From Novosphingobium sp. (GTDB lineage: Bacteria > Pseudomonadota > Alphaproteobacteria > Sphingomonadales > Sphingomonadaceae), in the NCBI RefSeq assembly GCF_039595395.1, contig NZ_JBCNLP010000001.1, positions 2,480,001 through 2,544,000 of the forward strand: a DNA stretch of 64,000 bases, given 5' to 3'. Position numbers and translations under genes: made by a program. This document shows, piece after piece, positions 61,143-64,000 of the stretch. Below the pieces are notes generated by a model, which worked only from the letters and a program-made list of their open reading frames with translations, did no database searches and had not been told where the DNA came from. Position 1 is the stretch's first letter. The number at the start of each line of letters is the position of its first letter.

Positions 61143-61931
61143 ATGACCTCGCCCACCACGCCCCCTGCTCCGCCGCGTATCTTCTCGCCTGCCCGCCGTG
61201 CCGCCGTGCGCCGCCGCATGCAGGCCCTGCAGACAAGCGAGGGTGCGGCCCGCTGGCTGGCTGAAGACCGGGTGGAAGATGTGCTCGACCGCCTGTCCTT
61301 CCTGCGCCATAGCCCTGGGAAGGCGCTGGTGATCGGCGATGAAGGCGGTCTGCTGGCGCCTGCTCTGGCGGCGCAGGGCGTTGAGGTAACGCTGGCTGAT
61401 GTGTCCGCGCGCGATGGTGTGCTGGCGCTGGATGAAGAGGCGCCCTATCCCGTGAAGGGCTTCGATCTGATCGTCAGCCTGGGCACTCTGGACACCGTGA
61501 ACGATCTGCCGGGAGCGCTGATCCATCTGCGTCATGCGCTGGCACCGGGCGGACTGGCGCTGATCAGCATGATGGCGGCGGGCAGCCTGCCGGTGCTGCG
61601 CTCGATCATGCTGGAGGCCGATGGCGAGCGCCCCGCCGCGCGCCTTCACCCGGCGGTCGATGTGCGCAGCGGCGCGCAATTGCTCCAGCGCGTCGGGCTG
61701 GCCAATCCGGTGGCCGATGCGCGCGGGCTGGATGTGCGCTTTGGCTCGCTGGGCGCTTTGGTAAGCGATCTGCGGGCCCAGGGACTGGGCGCCGTGCTGG
61801 CCGATGCCGCGCCAGCCTTGAACAAGGCGGCACTGGCACGTGCTCAAGCAGCCTTTGCGCAGGCCGCCGACGCGCAGGGCCGCGTGACCGAGCATTTCGA
61901 AATCCTGACGCTTTCCGGTTGGCGCGCTTAG
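61143..61931 (+). CDS. SAM-dependent methyltransferase (BioC/NDUFAF5-like)
   Basis: This 262-residue class I methyltransferase begins PRIFSPARRAAVRRRMQALQ and has a nucleotide-binding-like turn VIGDEGGLLAPALAA, then DLIVSLGTLDTVNDLPGALIHLRHALAPGGL. This gene, divergent from comF, is a stable pair in alphaproteobacteria; the mitochondrial relative NDUFAF5 hydroxylates or modifies a complex I subunit. The SAM-binding glycine motif is degenerate (GDEGGL), so catalysis may differ. A short tandem duplication covers its stop codon. Confidence 0.82.
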   Translation: MTSPTTPPAPPRIFSPARRAAVRRRMQALQTSEGAARWLAEDRVEDVLDRLSFLRHSPGKALVIGDEGGLLAPALAAQGVEVTLADVSARDGVLALDEEAPYPVKGFDLIVSLGTLDTVNDLPGALIHLRHALAPGGLALISMMAAGSLPVLRSIMLEADGERPAARLHPAVDVRSGAQLLQRVGLANPVADARGLDVRFGSLGALVSDLRAQGLGAVLADAAPALNKAALARAQAAFAQAADAQGRVTEHFEILTLSGWRA

Positions 61932-61971
61932 CGCGCGGGGCCGGCTGGCGCGCCTAGCGCTTGGGGCGGGC
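61920..61971 (+). repeat. Imperfect 26-bp tandem duplication
   Basis: Two adjacent 26-bp units (61920-61945 and 61946-61971) share 22 positions and begin TGGCGCGC-TAGCGC. The first unit encodes the last residues and stop of the methyltransferase. It appears to be a local slippage duplication in the gap before ppdK. Confidence 0.6.
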
Positions 61972-61979
61972 TCGCGGGC

Positions 61980-64000
61980 CTAACCGGCTCGTAACGCCGC
62001 CTGAGCCGCCGCCAGACGCGCCACCGGCACGCGATAGGGCGAGGCCGAAACGTAATCGAGCCCCTGCGCCAGACAGAAGGCGACCGAGGCCGGGTCAGCG
62101 CCATGCTCGCCGCAGAGGCCCAGTTCGAGGTCGGGGCGGGCCGCCCGGCCCTGCTCGCGCGCCAGAGCGATCAGCGCGCCCACGCCGGCCTCATCCAGCG
62201 TGATAAAAGGATCGGCGCCATAAATGCCGCGATCGACATAGCGGCCCATAAAGCGCGCCGCATCATCGCGCCCCATGCCCAGCGTGGTCTGGGTGAGATC
62301 ATTGCTGCCAAAGGAGAAAAACTCCGCTTCGCCCGCCAGCGTGCCCGCCATCAGCGCAGCGCGGGGCACCTCGATCATCGCGCCAAGGCGCCATGACAGG
62401 GTCAGTCCTTGCGCGTTGAAGACATCCTGCGCGATGGTCTCCACCTGCACACGGATGGCTGCCAACTCTGCGGCAGAGCTGACCAGCGGCACCATCACCT
62501 CCAACTGCGCCGGGGCATGGGTCTGGGCAGCCTCGCAAGCCGCTTCGAACAGGGCGCGCAGTTGCATGGCGTAAAGCTCGGGGTAGGCGATGCCGAGACG
62601 GCAGCCGCGCAGGCCCAGCAGAGGGTTGAACTCATGCATTTCGCCAGCCAGACGGCGCAGCTTGTCGAGGCCAATATCAAGGCTCTCGGCCAAAGTAGCC
62701 ATATCTGCCTGACTTTCGGGCAAAAAGCCGTGCAGCGGCAAATCCAGCAGGCGGATCGCGACAGGCAGCCCCGCCATATCCTGAAAGATCTGCCGGAAAT
62801 CATCGCGCTGGAGGTGGAGCAGATGGTCCAGTGCCTTTTGCCGCGCCCTGGCCTCCGGAGAGAGGATAAAGCGTCGCATCGCGTCGATCCGTTCGGCCTG
62901 GAAGAACATCGGCTCGGTGCGGCACAGGCCCACGCCCTGCGCGCCGAACTGCCGGGCGACAAGGCATTCGGCAGGCGTATCGGCATTGGCCCGCACGCCA
63001 AGATGGCGCCCGGTTTCGGCCATCACCTGATCGGCCCAGCCCATCAGCACGGCGAAATCACCCACCAGTTCGGAGCGGGTCAGGGGCACGCTGCCCGCCA
63101 TCACCTCGCCGGTGGTGCCGTCGATGGTGATGGTGTCACCCTCGCGCATCTGCCGCCCGCCGATGGAGAGGCTGCGCTTGGCGGCATCGATCGAGATCGC
63201 CGCCGTCCCCGTCACGCAGGGGCGGCCCATGCTGCGGGCCACCACGGCGGCGTGGCTGGTCATGCCGCCGCGTGCCGTCAGGATACCGACAGCGGCATGC
63301 ATGCCATGAATGTCCTCGGGGCTGGTTTCGACGCGGACGAGAATGACCGCCTCGCCGCGTTCGGCGCGCCTTTCCGCCGTTTCCGCGTCCAGCACGATGG
63401 CGCCTGAGGCCGCGCCCGGAGAGGCAGGCAGGCCCTTCGCGAGCAGATCGCGCGGGGCATCGGGGTCGAGCGTGGGGTGAAGCAATTGCGCCAGCGCCAT
63501 GGGCTCGATGCGCAGCAGGGCTTCCTGCTGGGTGATCAGCCCCTCGCCGACCATATCGCTGGCCATGCGCAGGGCGGCGGCGGCGGTGCGCTTGCCGCTG
63601 CGGGCCTGAAGCACCCAGAGGCGCCCCTGCTCGACGGTGAATTCGATGTCGAGCATGTCGCGGAAATGCTCTTCCAGCTTGGTAAACAGGCCGGTAAGCT
63701 GGGCGAAGGCCTCGGGCATGGCCTCTTCCATGCTGAGCGGTTTGGCGCCCGCCGCCTCCCGCGCGGCGCGGGTGAGATATTGCGGGGTGCGCAGGCCTGC
63801 GACCACATCTTCGCCCTGCGCGTTGATCAGCCATTCGCCGAAGCATTGGCGCGCGCCGGTTGTGGGGTCGCGGGTGAAGGCGACGCCGGTGGCGCTTTGC
63901 TGGTCGCGGTTGCCGAAGACCATGGCCTGCACCGTCACCGCCGTGCCGAGGCTGGCGGAGATGCCGTTCAAGCGGCGGTAGGTGCGGGCGCGCTCGCTGT
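61980..64000 (-). CDS. ppdK: Pyruvate, phosphate dikinase, C-terminal part (gene continues past the window)
   Basis: This is a partial protein of 673 residues read from the right edge to the stop at 61980. It interconverts pyruvate, ATP and phosphate with phosphoenolpyruvate, AMP and pyrophosphate. Seen are part of the ATP-grasp domain (SATGVAFTRDPTTGARQCFGEW; DIEFTVEQGRLWVLQARSGKRT), the central phosphohistidine domain (GGMTSHAAVVARSMGRPCVTG), and the TIM-barrel PEP domain with SFGSNDLTQTTLG and catalytic Cys in LGLCGEHGADP. The N-terminal ATP-binding part lies beyond 64000. Confidence 0.93.
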   Translation of the reverse strand, partial: SERARTYRRLNGISASLGTAVTVQAMVFGNRDQQSATGVAFTRDPTTGARQCFGEWLINAQGEDVVAGLRTPQYLTRAAREAAGAKPLSMEEAMPEAFAQLTGLFTKLEEHFRDMLDIEFTVEQGRLWVLQARSGKRTAAAALRMASDMVGEGLITQQEALLRIEPMALAQLLHPTLDPDAPRDLLAKGLPASPGAASGAIVLDAETAERRAERGEAVILVRVETSPEDIHGMHAAVGILTARGGMTSHAAVVARSMGRPCVTGTAAISIDAAKRSLSIGGRQMREGDTITIDGTTGEVMAGSVPLTRSELVGDFAVLMGWADQVMAETGRHLGVRANADTPAECLVARQFGAQGVGLCRTEPMFFQAERIDAMRRFILSPEARARQKALDHLLHLQRDDFRQIFQDMAGLPVAIRLLDLPLHGFLPESQADMATLAESLDIGLDKLRRLAGEMHEFNPLLGLRGCRLGIAYPELYAMQLRALFEAACEAAQTHAPAQLEVMVPLVSSAAELAAIRVQVETIAQDVFNAQGLTLSWRLGAMIEVPRAALMAGTLAGEAEFFSFGSNDLTQTTLGMGRDDAARFMGRYVDRGIYGADPFITLDEAGVGALIALAREQGRAARPDLELGLCGEHGADPASVAFCLAQGLDYVSASPYRVPVARLAAAQAALRAG

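Noticed and set aside
61047..61895. An N-terminal extension of comF through the divergent methyltransferase gene
   Set aside because: The Cys-rich ComF start lies right after ATG 61046 with GGGGAGG upstream; the extension is antisense to a real gene.

Overview
The window looks like chromosomal DNA of a GC-rich alphaproteobacterium. The best fit is a sphingomonad, possibly Novosphingobium (inference). Supporting signs are hrcA and rph placed back to back, a CTTG-N17-CCTATAT heat-shock promoter of the alphaproteobacterial RpoH type before dnaK, an archaeal-like ProRS, PhaR, a DOMON-like gene joined to a DUF1343/NamZ gene, and comF back to back with a small methyltransferase. No rRNA, tRNA, CRISPR array, insertion sequence or prophage was recognised.

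The left half (about 1-31 kb) is accessory metabolism and regulation. An AraC regulator is followed by a LysR regulator, an AAHS-type transporter, a shikimate dehydrogenase-like protein and an OprB-like porin. Next come a GH106 rhamnosidase-like enzyme, a secreted phospholipase D-like protein, a putatively Zur-controlled zinc operon (zigA, DUF1826, second CobW GTPase), a frameshift-ridden aldehyde dehydrogenase, a sterol desaturase-like protein, mgtE with a structured leader, a PhoD phosphatase, an autoregulated-looking MarR/YggS/amidotransferase operon and a 3-dehydroshikimate dehydratase (QuiC type). The stretch ends with a TetR regulator, a small cytochrome c, a second transporter and a second AroE-like dehydrogenase. 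Together the two transporters, two dehydrogenases and the dehydratase make a dispersed route from quinate/shikimate towards protocatechuate. A near-identical 19-bp LysR-type site lies before the first transporter and before the dehydratase 24.6 kb away, which suggests one regulon.

The right half (about 31-64 kb) is mostly conserved housekeeping: proS, phaR, alr, a NifU-like protein, cvpA, radA, dnaJ, dnaK, a copper chaperone, grpE, hrcA, rph, rdgB, hemW, xerC, gshB, yraN, rsmI, an LpoA-like lipoprotein, parE, tyrS, a PilZ protein, hisI, comF and the C-terminal part of ppdK at the right edge.

Three features cross the gene map. (1) A composite intergenic repeat of about 180-210 bp with conserved hairpin ends occurs three times, and single-hairpin relatives occur twice more. 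(2) A strongly folded plus-strand segment at about 60.07-60.29 kb ends in a good intrinsic terminator and looks like an unannotated small RNA. (3) Frameshifts occur in four genes, including the essential chaperone gene dnaK, so sequence quality should be checked before any of them is called a pseudogene.
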